A stretch of 64,000 bases of DNA from Mytilus galloprovincialis (Eukaryota > Mollusca > Bivalvia > Mytilida > Mytilidae). The stretch lies in assembly GCF_965363235.1 (NCBI RefSeq), contig NC_134847.1, forward strand, positions 59,800,439 to 59,864,438, in the 5' to 3' direction. Made by a program: the position numbers and the translations under genes. The notes under the pieces are model-generated. The model ran no database searches and was not told where the DNA came from. It worked only from the letters and a program-made list of their open reading frames with translations. Below, piece after piece: positions 46,801 through 60,299 of the stretch. Positions within the stretch are counted from its first letter, which is position 1, and each line of letters opens with the position of its first letter.

Positions 46801-49800
46801 ATCAAACTTGATTATATTTAGAACTAATATAAAAAGAATATTCATGAGAATATCTGACTGGAATTTCATTGATGAAATGTTCGTTTTTGCAATGCATTAA
46901 TGCTTTAAACCTGATAATTTTTTTTAGGATTGAAAAAATCCTATGCGAATCAAGTATGTTAAAAAAAATTCCATGGAGGAAACGGTTAACAACTGATCAT
47001 TGAAAAAAATTTGAGCTTTAATACAGATATTTGCCTGTCTTGCTATTTCACACCTTGAAAACTGGAGAAACTTATAAAACAAAATTTACTTTTTCATTTT
47101 TCAGATTTGGAGCAAGGTTTCATGCCATGGTTGATGGATCAAGTTACAGAACAATTGAAAAAATCAGAACTCGGCAGAATGGTGCTTGATGGCATTTTAC
47201 GTGAGGTTGTTAGTAAACGAATGGACTTGTATGCCAAAATAGGTCAGAAACCAGCAGTTTCTGAACAACAGGAACAAACTTCAGAAGAAAAACCCCAAGA
47301 TACAACACAAAACGCTGTGCCTCCATCAGCATCAGCCACATCAGAGGTAAGATCACCATTCATTTTCAACCAGATGTTATAATTTGGCATCAAAAGTTGG
47401 AACTAAGAAGAGGCTATCACCAGATAGATTGTCTTACTGAATAATTAATAGTGTAAATCAACCAGATTGTTCCTTGATATTTTAGTGTTTATAAATTAAT
47501 GAGAAAAAGCTTGCTTGTAATTATATCATAAGGGTGTATCTTTAGGAATATATCATTCCTATGATAAGTTGTTTGTTGAAAAGAAATATTCTTTTTCTGT
47601 GGTTTATGCTTATTTTATATTGGCTGGCAACATATTTGTGAATTTTTTACACTAAGTATTACATGGTGCAGAAAGTCTTTTTTAATGGATCACAAAACAC
47701 ATTAAAATGATTTACTACAATATACACATGTTGAACAGGACTGAGTATTGCACTGGAAGTCCTGGAGTATGAGAGAAGTTGTGGTAATTGAAACCACATC
47801 ACTTAGTTTTGCTTGTGGCAATGAATATTTTTGATTACTCTTTAAAAATTCATCATTGCATGTTGTAACAATTACGTTTAATGACCATAAATAAAAATAG
47901 ATTGTGTTTAACATGCATGGTGCTTAATAACTCATTCATTTTTTAGATTCACAAATATTTGAATCTGATTTTATTTTCATTGTCCTATTTAAAGTAAATG
48001 AAAAAGTTTTTTTTTTTATCCTGTTGACCTTATAAAGGCTAATCTGACATTTAAGTATTTTCATATGAAGTTTATTTTTTATCAATATATTTGAGTCTTC
48101 ATAGATAATTGATACATGTCTATATTTTTTTTTAAATAAACAAAAAGTCTTTTTGACATGCTTGTAAACAACATCAAAAAGTCATTTTGTGCTTTCACTA
48201 AATATATTAGATAAAATTTCAGTTTATAGATTACTACCCAGCAAAAATTAATAAAAAGAATAGTTATTTTTTCACATGTGTACATATGTTTTGAAATATT
48301 TGGATGATTACTTGATATAAAAAAAATTAATTCTAAATTTGAATTGAAATGAAAATGTTTTTTAATATGAACATGTTTACACTGCATTAGAAGATTAATA
48401 ATAAATATTTAAGCACAATAAATTGTTGTTTCGGGAATTCACCCTTGATTTCTGATAAGTAGTGTATAATGAACTGATTGTTATGACTAGGGTACCTCAC
48501 CTGCAGGCCATTCATTAGGAGGCGGTACCCGGTACTTTTACCCTCCTATGCTATTGACAAGTACCGCCTAAATGTAGGAATTTTTATATAAGATATTCAT
48601 GGAATAAACTGAAAAGTACCACCTAGAAATGTGGAAAGTACCAGTCAACATGAAAGATAATGAAACCCCTGCACCTGGAACAGGTACACTTACACCTGTA
48701 ATTCTTAAATAAACTCAAGTTAACAGTATTTTACCACTTACTGTATTTCATTAAGTAAAAAACTTTTTAGTAAATTTTTTTTTTCAACAGCAATATAGAA
48801 TTTATAAGATCTGAGAAATTTAGGATTTTAATAAAATTGAAAGTACTGGGCCATTATAATTTTATTAGACAATTACAAATGTATTAAAAATTACAGTGGT
48901 GAAATTTGATAAAGTACAAGTGATTTGAATTGTGTCCAAGTCAACAATGAATTTATTTGGCAGGCTCAGTGGGCTGGAAAGTGATTTCAAATTGACTCTT
49001 ATCATAATAAAAGAAACTGTCTCATTTTCGTGATTTAAATTCACTAATAATAATAATTTCTAGGGATAAAGAAAGTTTTCCGTTAAAAAGAGAGACATTT
49101 ACCAAATAATTAATTCAGTTATATAACGGCAGGGTTATTTTATTATTAATTAACAAGCAAGGAGGAATTATGAATAGACTTGTGACTTTTATTTGTGTCT
49201 GAGACAGATCTGAATTTTCTCTCATTAAGATTAGGCACACTGTCGATACAGGAAGAAACGAGAGGTTTCTCGCTCCACCACATGACAAATTCCCATGATA
49301 TATATGGTGTTTTAGATGCCATATAACTCCTTGCACACTTCCTACACTGTTGGAAAAATAATTCTCTTTCTATGAAAGCAGGTGACAATTTTTCCACATG
49401 GGTGATTACAGCGCCTGATTTTATCATGATGATCACTTTCTTTTCTTACAAATTATAACAATACAGATTGTCAGTTTGGTCGATCAGTCTCTTTTGATTG
49501 GGAAAAAATAAATATTGAATGATCACTTCAATGATTTGTTATGGAAGTTATTAAAGATAGCCTGGAGAGCAATGATCATCCGATGAGTACAATAGTCATA
49601 TGCAAAACTTAATAGGGATTTAACTGTTATAAGGTGGCTTTGACACCATGTTAATGGCACACTTAAACAGGGAACAAGTGCTTGTTCTTTATATTGACTC
49701 ATCTTCCCTGGCAGCTATCTGATTGGGGAATTAAAGTGACACTGTTAACAAGGCTAAAACAATTACATGCATGTCTAAGAAAAATAATGAAAACAAATAA

Positions 49801-50108
49801 TTTATTTAAAGGTTTGTTTAAATTTTAAAATTAAAAAAGTGTGAATATCATTAAAAAGTTTTCTCAAAAATTGAAAAGAGTGGGCTTGTTATAAAATTGT
49901 ATAGATACCATAATACATCTAAAATAATGTTGATGAATTTGATTTAAAGTAAAAGTGTTTGAAGAAACAAAACATTTTATCAAAATTTATCGTTATTTTT
50001 TAGGGTGAAAAGCCAGTGGAACAAGCTGAAACAGAGCAAAAGGCAGATGAGGGAGGGGAACCAGAACAAGAACAACAAGCAGATGATGATGCAGGTGGAG
50101 ACGATTAG
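43890..50108 (+). CDS. RSPH3: Radial spoke head protein 3 homolog (RSPH3), seven coding exons
   Basis: RSPH3 is a stalk component of ciliary and flagellar radial spokes and an A-kinase anchoring protein. Coding exons: 43890-44005, 44768-44861, 45098-45385, 45757-45960, 46244-46406, 47105-47346, 50004-50108. All have GT/AG boundaries and phases join into a 403-aa product. Family landmarks are present: GTYTFASQPRAV at the N-terminus, NIMYDRRIVRGNTYA, EGRKHIDVQTELYLEELSDR, DRPPSPMFVPAKTG, and the amphipathic anchoring-helix region PILEVLVGKTVEQALLEVM. An Arg/Glu-rich coiled coil (EEQERRHREEK), AARAFAQSYLADLVPTVFG and GYFYDPVER follow. The C-terminus is a Glu/Gln-rich acidic tail. It is shorter than human RSPH3 mainly at the tails. 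An acceptor before 43842 (ATCAGCAG) suggests the 5' UTR is spliced. AATAAA at 50531-50536 may serve polyadenylation. Confidence 0.95.
44255..44640 (+). repeat. Copy of the 20858-type dispersed repeat in RSPH3 intron 1
   Basis: Shares 'agatgtggtagaattgc', 'ggtcaccctacggcctt', 'ctataaaaggccctgat' and 'ctgacttgggacaagcacata' with the 20858 copy. Confidence 0.6.
47347..50003 (+). other. RSPH3 intron 6
   Basis: AT-rich 2.66-kb intron. Short frames on both strands lack motifs. No nested gene seen. Confidence 0.6.
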
Positions 50109-50990
50109 AATGCAACAAAATTCATTCATGCATGACAATTATTACAAACTTTTATGGAATATTTATTTCTTATCAAAACTGATTTATTTTGAGGGGAAGA
50201 AAACTCATTTTAGTGCTCAGAGCAAACCAATATTATCAGCAGGCAGTATTCTATGGTAACAAATTTTGACAGAGAAAATATTTCTCCTTTTACATTTAAC
50301 TTTCATGAAAGGAGAAATAATGATCTAGGAAAAATATGTTTGTTTGAGCAAGAACGGGAAAAGTAAAGATATATAAAATGTCAGCAATGTTATTTAGATG
50401 CCTTTGCAAGATAGTTAACTTTTGTAGTGAAGTACTGCCAGAAAATGTGTGATATTCAAAGTTTATATTTCATCATATTTTTACATTTCTAATTATTTAT
50501 CATATCAGTTTTTTCTTGTGTTATTTACATAATAAAAGTATGGACCACAATAAGTCAATTAATAAATTATTTTATCTGGGTTTCTTTTAAAAAAAAAGCT
50601 TCTTTTTTTTTTTAAATTTTGTGTTAATATTTCAAGAAATCATGTTCTATGTTCCTTTTAACCTTTCTACATCAGCAATCACTGTTATTTGTCTTAATTG
50701 TAAAAATGATGAACATATTATGAACAATGTTCTTTAGGGAAAACTGAAGAAAATCTCAAGTGATTATTATACAACAATAGTAATAAAGAAATAAAGAAAT
50801 CAAAAATAGCAAATACCAAAAGAGCACAGAAGTAACATGTTTTATAAATGCCTTGTCTTAGTCTACAGCCCAGTATCTGTGATCCATTTTGTGTATATAT
50901 TGTTTAAAAAAAATGTTGTCTCTATGTTTATATACGTTAAATAAATTAGACCGTCCAATTATTTATATTTAGAATTTATAATATTTATCC

Positions 50991-51272
50991 TTAAGGTGGT
51001 ACCCAACACTTTCACTAAAATTAATTTGGCTCGTTTAATTTTCATAAAATTTTTTCAAAGTATTTACTTTGACACTTTAACAAAAATATAAAAATTTAAA
51101 AAAATTTTGAACCAACAGTTTTGTCAGAAATATTACACTGGTTATATAGCAATTTGACACCCACCAATTTTGATCATTGAGAAGCTTAATATTCCATTTA
51201 CAACACAACGTAATTAAAACGTTTAGCTGATTTTACAGAGTTATCTCCCTGTAGTGTTAGGTACCACCTTAA
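50991..51272. repeat. TTAA-flanked MITE
   Basis: TTAAGGTGGTACCCAACACT at the left is inverted at the right as AGTGTTAGGTACCACCTTAA. The ends resemble those of 18877-19195. Non-coding. Confidence 0.65.
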
Positions 51273-51539
51273 ATTTGCTTCGTTTTGTTATCTCCGAGCT
51301 GAGAGACAACACTGGTTTTTATTTTGTCACAAAACTATGAAAAACAACATTTAGAAGAAGCATGTGTTATGATTTAACATTTTTATATTTATATTTTAAA
51401 TGTTGGTATACAATATGCTCAAACTGAAATTACCAAATAAAGTATAAAGTTTGAACTTAGTTTTCTTTTGTGCATCTTTAATTCCTACTCTTGTTGGCTT
51501 AATATGTTTGTTGTTAATTTGTGCATTATGTTGATTGAA

Positions 51540-52090
51540 ATTGTTCCCTACATTTTAAGGAACTTCTAGCCCTATGAGCCATGTGAGCTATAGCAATTAC
51601 TTCAAGTCTGTAAATGTAGACTGTCTGTCCCGCAGCTGTAAACTTCTTTGAAACTACTTGACCAAATTTCAGTCAACATTAAACTGATGACCCTTTAGGG
51701 TTTCAAAGTTTGTGTTAGTTTTCCTTTCAAAAGAGTAGCATGTTGGACATGGCTAAAAAAAGAACAAAAGGATAAAATGCATTGATTTTCTAATATCTTG
51801 GAAATAATAGTGGAAGAAAAAATCTAATATGGCATAAAGCACTGAGAATGATTAAGTCTACCTGCTTCCTTTACAATTACTAGACACCTACTGATAGCAG
51901 TTAAGTGCTAAACAAAGGATCAAGCAATTCAAAAGAATTTCATTACATGGTAAATAAAAACCTGCCAACCCAACCAACCTGTTTTGAAGATACCCTCATC
52001 CAAGTTAGAAATTGTAGGTTTGTCATGTGTACATGTCTAGAATTATCTAAATGACTTTGCTAAGTTCAGAGTTAACTCCCCTTAATTAAT
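51540..52090 (+). repeat. Degenerate relative of the 6972-8768 repeat
   Basis: Blocks such as 'agctgtaaacttctttgaaactacttgaccaaat' and 'acatggctaaaaaaagaac..aaggataaaatgca' echo the three-unit repeat in the ferredoxin intron. Confidence 0.45.
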
Positions 52091-52265
52091 AATTTCTAGC
52101 GCATTTCAACCAAATTACATCTTGAAATACCAGAACAGGAAATGAAAATGAATGTTATATTAGCGCACCATCATATATTCTGAAGTTAAATTAACTTGAA
52201 GTTGAGTGGGCTTTTATTTGTCATCTTTTTACTGCTGTCTGATTCTTAGCCAAAGGCGTTTGGCC

Positions 52266-52400
52266 CATATTATGTGATATGATTGTCATTGAGACAACAA
52301 TCCATTAGAGTTCAAATAATGTGGATATAAGCAATTATTGGTCACTGTACAGCCTTCAACAATGAGAAAAACTTGTATCTTATAGTCAGCATTCTGACTA
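52266..52400 (+). repeat. Fragment of the 20858-type dispersed repeat
   Basis: Degenerate match to 'gagacaac..tccac', 'ggtcactgtacagccttcaac' and 'agtcagc' segments. Confidence 0.45.
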
Positions 52401-52589
52401 TTATCCCAAAATCTAGAATAGACTGGAAGAAAAAGAAAGAGCAAACATAATCAGTTATGCAATATCTAAAAAACACTAATATGAACTAACCCATCAAACA
52501 CTTCTTTCATTGCCCTGAAATAAAGTTATTTGTCTCACCTTATAGGTGTCAAAAGCAAGACAAAGTACTGTGTGTTGTTTCCTGCAGCA

Positions 52590-52930
52590 CTGTTGCCAAC
52601 AACAATGTATAAGTTTGTGATAAGGTCAGTTTATTGGGAACCACTATTGGTATGTCAATGATATTTGGTATGCAGTTGTATAAGCAGTGGCACACCTCAT
52701 ATCCATGGAGATTATTTGACCCCACCTCTCACTCAGTCATCATCATGGTCTAATGACCCTGAAGTTTTTGCATAGTTTACATGTATTAGTTTGTGATAAG
52801 GCCAGTTTATGGAGAACCACTAGTCAATGATGTTTTGTATGCAGTTGTAATAACATTGGCATTTATAACTTCAGTCACGGTGTATAGACTTTGAATATTT
52901 TACAGATCTTTGCATAACTTACATGTTAAA
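52590..52930 (+). repeat. Tandem repeat units, inverted relatives of 2740-3330
   Basis: 'gtttgtgataaggycagttta' followed by 'gaaccact' occurs at 52612 and 52789. The same text in reverse complement is at 3140-3200. Confidence 0.5.
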
Positions 52931-53333
52931 GTATTGCTGTTTTAATTTCAACATTGTTAAAAATTGAGAATGGAAATGGGAATATGTCAGAGATATTAAC
53001 CCGATTAGGCCATTTTACTATCAAAATAACAAAATGGTCATGGTGAGACATATCTCTGTGTCAACAGTTTGTTTTGCATGTATTTGATGACTGTAAGCTA
53101 TTAGGTTTATATTTGAGAAAGTGTAAGACCTGGATGCTTGATTTCTTGTAAAAATATTCCTCTTGTTCCGAAGTTTTCGTCTGGCATAAGTATTTTGTCC
53201 TTGCCCTGATTTTCATGGTTCTGTCAATGATTAAATAATTTAAAGTTTTTTTAGGTGCGCTTTTAATGGGTAATAGGATAAATGAATTTGGTATACTATA
53301 GAATCATTGTAAGTAGAAATAAGAAGATGTGGT

Positions 53334-53366
53334 GTGTGCAAGGTCTACTTGTCCTTGCACACACAT
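53334..53366. other. Perfect 12-bp hairpin
   Basis: GTGTGTGCAAGG, a 9-nt loop, then CCTTGCACACAC. The stem is perfect and GC-balanced in an otherwise AT-rich region; function unknown. Confidence 0.55.
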
Positions 53367-53399
53367 GATTTCATAGATACCAGTGATCAACGTGAAGTT

Positions 53400-56300
53400 T
53401 TCATAGTTAAGAATGTTTCAGCCATGATTACAAAATTTCCGTGGTAAACTCCGATACTATAGACAAGTCAACTTCAATTGGTGTATTGGATGATTCTAAG
53501 ATGTGCATGATTGTCTACGGGGTTTAACTCACCTTTACCCTATTTGCATACATGTACATATAGTTCATTGTTTAACGTCATTTTTTTATGTTTAGACGTG
53601 CTTCTCAGTTAAAGTGTCAGATTCAACTTTATTTGGTGCATGGAATTATTGTAGGTTTATATGTTCACCTGGCATGGTTCATCTGACCATGAACTCATTT
53701 TCGTAGATAAGTTCTGGTATAATGTATAAACCATTTATTTTAAAGACTTTGAACATAGATGATCAGCAAAGCAGGCGAGACATTTCAGCGTGTGCATTTC
53801 TGTTTTATTGTTGTCGATTATTTTTGGAACTATAACAGAAAATGACGGAAACTAAAGTAGTCAAAATCATCAACATGACTTGATCTATCAATTTTAAACT
53901 TGGCCGAATCTTCAATCAACTCCTTAAATAGTTATTGCTTGTTCTCAATTTGGAATGTTCCCAGTTTGTATTCAGGCTATAAAAGTCTTCTGCAGGTTTC
54001 TGGCTGCATATTTTAAATTCAAATTAGTCTTTACTGTTGATTGTTATCTTTTCATTAATTATCTCAATGTTTATTTTTTTTACTTTTAAAATATTTGATC
54101 TTTTTTCTCATTCACGGCAACTTTTTACTCAATTTTACAAAGAAAGAAAAAATAACTGCCTTTTTAGAATCAGTTTCCATAAGGTTTCGTTGTATTACTG
54201 TATATATAATAAGGGTGTTTTCTGTGCATTTTTCTAAACGAATGTTCAACATCGAGAGAAACATAATATATAGCCGAGTCGTTCTATTTGTTTTTGTTAT
54301 TCGTGCCCGGTGTTAGTGGAAAAAGACCAAAAAGGGTTGTGGTAGAGATACACAACATAGAAAATATACTAGACTAGCTTTAAGACTATGTAGACTGTGG
54401 TCTATAGGAAATCACTACGACCATTGATGTCCGTTATATATATTTAAGTTCATGCAGGTATAGGGATTGAGCTTTACTGTTTTGTGGCTTGCATTGTTGG
54501 CAAAGCTGGTAAACAATGTTACAATTAAACAAGACCTCTATTTATTCAGATGGTGTCCGTAATCCTATTTGAAAAACTGGACAATGCATAAGATGACCAA
54601 CAGCTGTACCATTTATTTACTGGTTAATTGTATAAAATTATCAATTTAATATTTCAAAGGGTTCCGTTTTTATTCTATTTGATTATTTAATTTTGTTTGT
54701 GTACATCGTTAAAGAGAGATAAAGATGAAATTGGAAAATGAGAAAAAAATGATAGGTTTAACTGCAACAGTTGCTTATATTTTACTGCGAAGTAGTTAAA
54801 GTTTTTATAAACAATTAAATCTATAGAAAAAACATGAAAATCACAAGTTTTGAATTGTGAACATAAATTTAAGAGATACTAACAGTCAATTTCCAAGGTA
54901 TTCAAAATGCCTTCCACATTAACGTGTAACGTTTAACGACACTTTTAAAGTTATGATATAAAAATAAGTAAAATTCTTTAAAAATGTTTTCAGGATGTAG
55001 ATTCTTTATTTATATAATTCAATTCCTTGTAGCATCTAAATACTTTACGATTTTGACCATTCGAATGAAACAATTACAAGGACATTGGACCTACTTATTT
55101 GAAAGCATAAATTAAAGCAGTCACGCCTTAGTAAAAGTTGCTATAGATACGCTTTTGGACGTATTCTACAAGAGTTTTTTTCTTGTTTTATAATGTTGCT
55201 GTCTCAATTATTATACCGTAGATATCCTTCTTTTTATATGGCAAACAGTTCAAAAAGATATTCTATTTCTTGTCTCCAATCAGACCATTAACAACTAAAT
55301 ACCTTTAAAGTCTTTTGCAAAACTTTTTAATCTGATTCAAAAAGTCGGATTTTATCCTAAACATTGAAATACATCTAAAAATATTCAATTCAGAAGATAT
55401 AATTATGACATCCTGGCAACTATTGAGAGGGTTATCATAAGTCAATTGTCTGTCTACAATATATTAGTATTAAAAGTATAAAAGGACTGTAGCGTTAATT
55501 CTGGTCTCTCAATTCTAAATTATTTAAATTACCACATGGTAAACATATAAATTATTTAATGCCCAAAGAGGCGCAAGCCAGGGCCGACCGTGCAAGGGCT
55601 GTATAGCCAGTCAAGGTCGTTAAAAACTTCCATTTGTTGGTCTGGTCTCTCATTTCAGTTTCAGATATTAATTATAGGACATATGACACTTTGTTAATGT
55701 AGACAACTCAGATTAAGATATACGCACATAAGTAACTAACCAAAAGACTATATGAATGTTTTGTGGACTTTGCGGAGCATTTAACAATTTTGGAAAGATG
55801 GTTTTTTTTTTAAACTGGCTAAAATATAGTGCTTGTCAAACGTATCTACCTTGGTTGTCTTGAAAAGTTGAGACAGTTGAATGAAAAAAAGTTTTTTTTC
55901 ACGCAAAGCTTAAGTACTATAGTAGACGTTACGCACGGTATTCGGTCTATATTTCATTTGACCTTTTTATTGATGCAAAGTAGGACAAAAACAAACCAAT
56001 TCTGCGTATTACTTAAAAAATTACTTGTCTTGATTCATCATTTTAATCGAAATTTAATAAAACGAGATTTTAATAAATTTAATGTTATGTATTATTACAT
56101 AATAAAGCCATGATTCCGTGTTTATACTGCCATTTTTGGCGTGTAAGACGTAACAACAATAACTAACCATCCAAATATAAACGAAGAAAAAACAAAAACT
56201 ACTGAATGGATTTCGATGAAATTTGTGCAGGTGGGATACAATAGGATCATATTCATGATGTGAAGCGGGTTCGATAAATAGCATGTCAGTTCGCAATCTA

Positions 56301-59300
56301 GTGGCCATTTTCTAAATTCCATAGATCTGTAAGATTTGAAAATTCGAGTTAACAAAAATAAAAGCAAGCAATTCGATATTAAAATATTTTCACATAAATC
56401 ATAGAAAAGGTTAGCCATCTCTACATGCAAATGTGATTTTATTGAATTTTACGAAAACATTTTTATTTCTGACACAGCTTCTCTCATTTTATTTTTTTCC
56501 AGTATTTTCCGTGTCTCCCTTAAATGTTACCATAGGTCCATTGTTCAAGATTTTTCAGTACAATGATAATTAAGGGTATTTTAATTTTGTGACAGACAAA
56601 TGAACTATGAAAACAAATGTTACTACTGAAATGTGATTTTATTAAAGACTTATTTAAGCCTTCAATGTCAAGGAAACGTTTAATTTTTCATCAATTTCAA
56701 TCAAGTTTTCCATGTCTCCCCAAAATGTTACCACGTCCAAATTGAACGGTTTTTTGCACGGAACGTCAATGTAACGTAATTTATATATTTTTTATCTGTT
56801 GATAAATAATACGTTTTCTATAATACAGAACCTTTCGACTTTGGAACCTAGTAACAAATATGTTTCTGCTAGTACGAATGTTTGTTGTATACACTAACAG
56901 TCATTTCCAGGCATCCAACAAACAGACGCATGTGAAAAATACTCATTCTATTTCAAGGACTGCCGTTTTCTTTCCAAAAGTTGAGGATGAAATTGAAATT
57001 ATAGATCAAGCAAAAAGGGGATTTATAGTAGCTGTGGCTACCATAGACCCGAACGAGGATTATTTTTCATTATAATCTTCTCGAAAGACACATATTTGGG
57101 ATGTTGGTAGTACGGTTAGAAAAATCCTAACATTATTCGCTAATCGTAGTTTGAAAACTACAATTGAAGGTGGGTTGATAACATTTATACTCTTAAAGCA
57201 CTAAACAGCTGTGGTACTGGCTTACCTTAGATACTTGTGATGACGGAATACTGAGCATCATCGAGGATATACAATTTGCAATAATTGACATGCTTGGGCA
57301 GTGACAAATATTTGATATATTAACTTTCAATAAGTTAAGGTTATGAGGAAATAAATAAAATTGAGAATGGAAAGTTTATAAGTCAAAAATATATAATCAG
57401 TCATGTTAACAGTCTAAATTTTTAGATAAGTAGTAAAACATTAAAATGCTGCCAGCTGTATAAAAAATATTGCAAAGCTTTGACGTTTTGTACAGAACTC
57501 GGTTGAAACTACGTCGAGTAACGTTATCATTACTAAACCGAACACATGCGTAACGTCAAAAGAAAATCAAATCTCTGAAACAAGTAATCAATTAAAGTCT
57601 TTTAAATCTAAAATATGTGAATATTGAAATTTGGGTTGGTTAAAATATAACAAAAAAGTACGCACCTTGTAATTTAAAGAAAAAAGTAATGTTTGCCCTA
57701 GAAATGAAAATTTTACAATTACTTATCGAACCTAATTTCATGAGGTGCATTTTTAAAAATGCTACTTCCTACAAAATTGAAACTATGATTTATTAGAGGA
57801 ACTGGTGACAACTTGTCAAGGGACTCTTGATGAACCAATTGTTTTAAATTTTGTGTCCATGCTTTATTAATAAAAGAAAATAAAGATCATTATTATCATT
57901 ATTATTGTTTTTCAAAAACGTCATTTTGAACATTATTTTTTACATTTTTTTTTAATTCCCCGGTAAGCAAGACATATAATGTACCTGTCTCATAACTGAC
58001 AAAATGGTGAGAAAGTGTCGTCTGCTTAACACATGTTATTTATATGTAACAAAAATCACCCTCCACATCCCTGTCAATTTTTCCCAATTAAAGTCATATA
58101 AAATTGAAAAATTGCAAACAGGTTCTTACGGAAAATTATATGAAACCATATTTAAGTATTGCTTGTATCCATAGGACGCATGTCTCCTCGAGCTGAGCAC
58201 GCGCTGAAGAAACGATTCGTGACCAATCAGCGACAGTCAACACTGAAAACAAATACTGACACGTGCGCTACACGCAATTTCTTTCTTGACTACAGTTGCT
58301 CAGTCGGGTGCTCTAATTTTTATTACAACGAAAATAAAGGACAATCTTTATACTGAAGCTAACTAGTATCGGAAATTTTAAAATCTGAATAAGATCCCGA
58401 TATATATGTTTCCTTCACTTTCCGGGAGCGTTAAACAATTAACACGGATATCATGTTTGTTTGAAAATCAATGTAAAAAAAAATGGATAAGTTAACTTTC
58501 ATAATTAACTTGCATTTATATAAAACAAACTAACATGGTTTTTATTGCCAATTTGGGTGTAAGTAGATGTTAATGCTATGCAAAAGCCTACATCTTAACA
58601 CGTTTGCTTTCACATGTCCAGGTTTGACCATTCCTGGATAAGGTTAATTAAAAAAAATAAGAAATATAAAGTTTATTTTTTAATTCATGTATAAATAAAG
58701 GCTGAAAATAAGTGTAAATGGACATACTTCGTAAAAAGTAAAATCACAAAAATACTGAACTCAGAGGAAAATCAATTCGGAAAGTCCATAATCACATGGC
58801 AAAATCAAATAACAAAACGCATCAAAAACGAATGGACAAGAACTGTCATAATATTTAAAATATTGCAACTGATAGTAAGCTATGATTTGCTGTAACAATG
58901 ATTCACATATTTTGTCAGTTGGTTATCGCAACTATGATAAAAATAATTTATCTATACTTTCAAAATTGACCGACTCGTTAAACATAAACATCTATTTTAA
59001 AGGACTTTGTTACGTATACTATTTAAAAACAAAATATAGGAACTGTTTTTTTCCGAAATCATATGCAAACTTTCTATAATAAAATTGTAGTACAAAATCT
59101 ATTTTTTAGTGTCAAGAAATATACAAATTGTTTCAGTTAAGTCTAGTAGCGGATAACAATAAAACTATTTGTTTGTTCAGATTTTTGATTTGTCACCAAA
59201 TTGTTTGATTTTCAGATGAAATAGATTAATGCGGCAAAATATTCTATAGACACATTTATCATAATATTTACAAAAGTTATAATTCCTTTTTATATATAAA

Positions 59301-59460
59301 AAAAAAAAAAATCGAAAAAACTTTGAAATGAAATTTGAATAAAAAAAAACAAAAAAAAACAACAAAGAATCAACTAAAGGAAATCTAAAAATTCATGATA
59401 ATAAAAATATAAAGTATAAGATTAATTATGTTTGTAATTATTAGCATACATGCTTCTTAT
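53400..59460. other. Large gene-poor stretch between RSPH3 and the PRDM13-like exon
   Basis: No frame with recognisable protein content. 55560-55630 is a short GC-richer repeat-like segment ('cgcaagccagggccgaccg...'). 58180-58330 is locally GC-richer, with a CCAAT box (about 58222) and several CG dinucleotides, possibly regulatory. Confidence 0.35.
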
Positions 59461-59581
59461 CGGCCAGTGATACGTTTCCAATATCAGTACGCACGCGCGT
59501 ACAGCTACTTTCTATGGAATGTCGCAGCTTGAATTGTGGTAGAAAACTTTCAATTGTCATGGAAACACAAAAACGCTTTCA

Positions 59582-59600
59582 CAGCTGTTTTAGTTCCCAC
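59582..59600 (+). promoter_or_regulatory. PTF1-J-like composite site (E-box plus RBPJ half)
   Basis: CAGCTG (59582-59587), six bases, then TTCCCAC (59594-59600), the complement of the RBPJ core GTGGGAA. The centres are about one helical turn apart, the arrangement bound by PTF1A-RBPJ. It lies roughly 36 bp upstream of the TATA box. Confidence 0.45.
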
Positions 59601-59635
59601 TTTTCAAATACATCAATAAAATAAGAAAATACGCC

Positions 59636-59644
59636 TATATAAAG
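59636..59644 (+). promoter_or_regulatory. TATA box of the PRDM13-like gene
   Basis: TATATAAAG lies 42 bp before the predicted ATG. A start site near 59667 would leave a very short 5' UTR. Confidence 0.6.
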
Positions 59645-59677
59645 CAGCTTCCTCGATTATTTCCTAATTTGCTCATA

Positions 59678-59848
59678 ATGCTTGGTAGTACTAGTCCAAA
59701 ACATTCGAACGGGAACCCCAGTGATTATAATACAGGGGTTATCGCCGCAACTGATATTCCGGAAAACTGTATTGCTGGTCCACATCCCGGGGAGTTCAAA
59801 TTGGGACAAAATTCTCTCGACGAACCAAATATAGATTATATCATAGAG
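59678..59848 (+). CDS. First coding exon of a PRDM13-like PR/SET zinc-finger gene (partial)
   Basis: 57 codons start MLGSTSPKHSNG and end at GAG|GTATGT (phase 0). The segment TDIPENCIAGPHPGEFKLGQN matches the start of the PR/SET domain. From memory, human PRDM13 has IPAGLRLGPVPGTFKLGKYL at this place, and PRDM8 has DIPENAIFGP. The spacing IP-x5-GP-x-PG-x-FKLG is the basis for preferring PRDM13. PRDM13 is a nuclear regulator of neuronal identity. The rest of the PR domain and the zinc fingers are not found before 64000, so they lie beyond the window. The in-frame codons upstream of this ATG lack another ATG before the TATA box region. Confidence 0.68.
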
Positions 59849-60299
59849 GTATGTAAAATTAAGCTGAAATAGTATCGAAATGAATAAAACATGTATTTTT
59901 TTTTATTATTAATATTAATTTATAGAATTAATAAACGAAAAAGTATCACGTATAGATGCATACTATATCAAAAAGTATTCAACATTGCTTTTTAAGAATA
60001 AGATTTTCTGGGAGACGGATTTATATAAGCTTTTCCAAACTTGTTTCCTAATCCCATATTTTGAACTTCATGTAACATTGTCATACTTTATTCGTGTAAT
60101 TTTCATTAATACATACTGTTTAAACTAAGATTTTCTTTTTTAAAATGAAAAGTTTTATAAAATTCGATTTTGCTTTAATAAAGCTTATTGCCTTATTTAG
60201 ACTCTTAATTTTTATATTAAATAAAGGCAGAATTTCGGATAGGTTGAAAGTCTTGTGACGATGAAATGTGCCTATACTCTTTTATAGAACTTTACAAGA

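Noticed and set aside
56860-57075. 71-codon frame (MFLLVRMFVVYTNSHF...)
   Set aside because: Composition is not repeat-like, but there is no homologue I recognise and no supporting gene structure.
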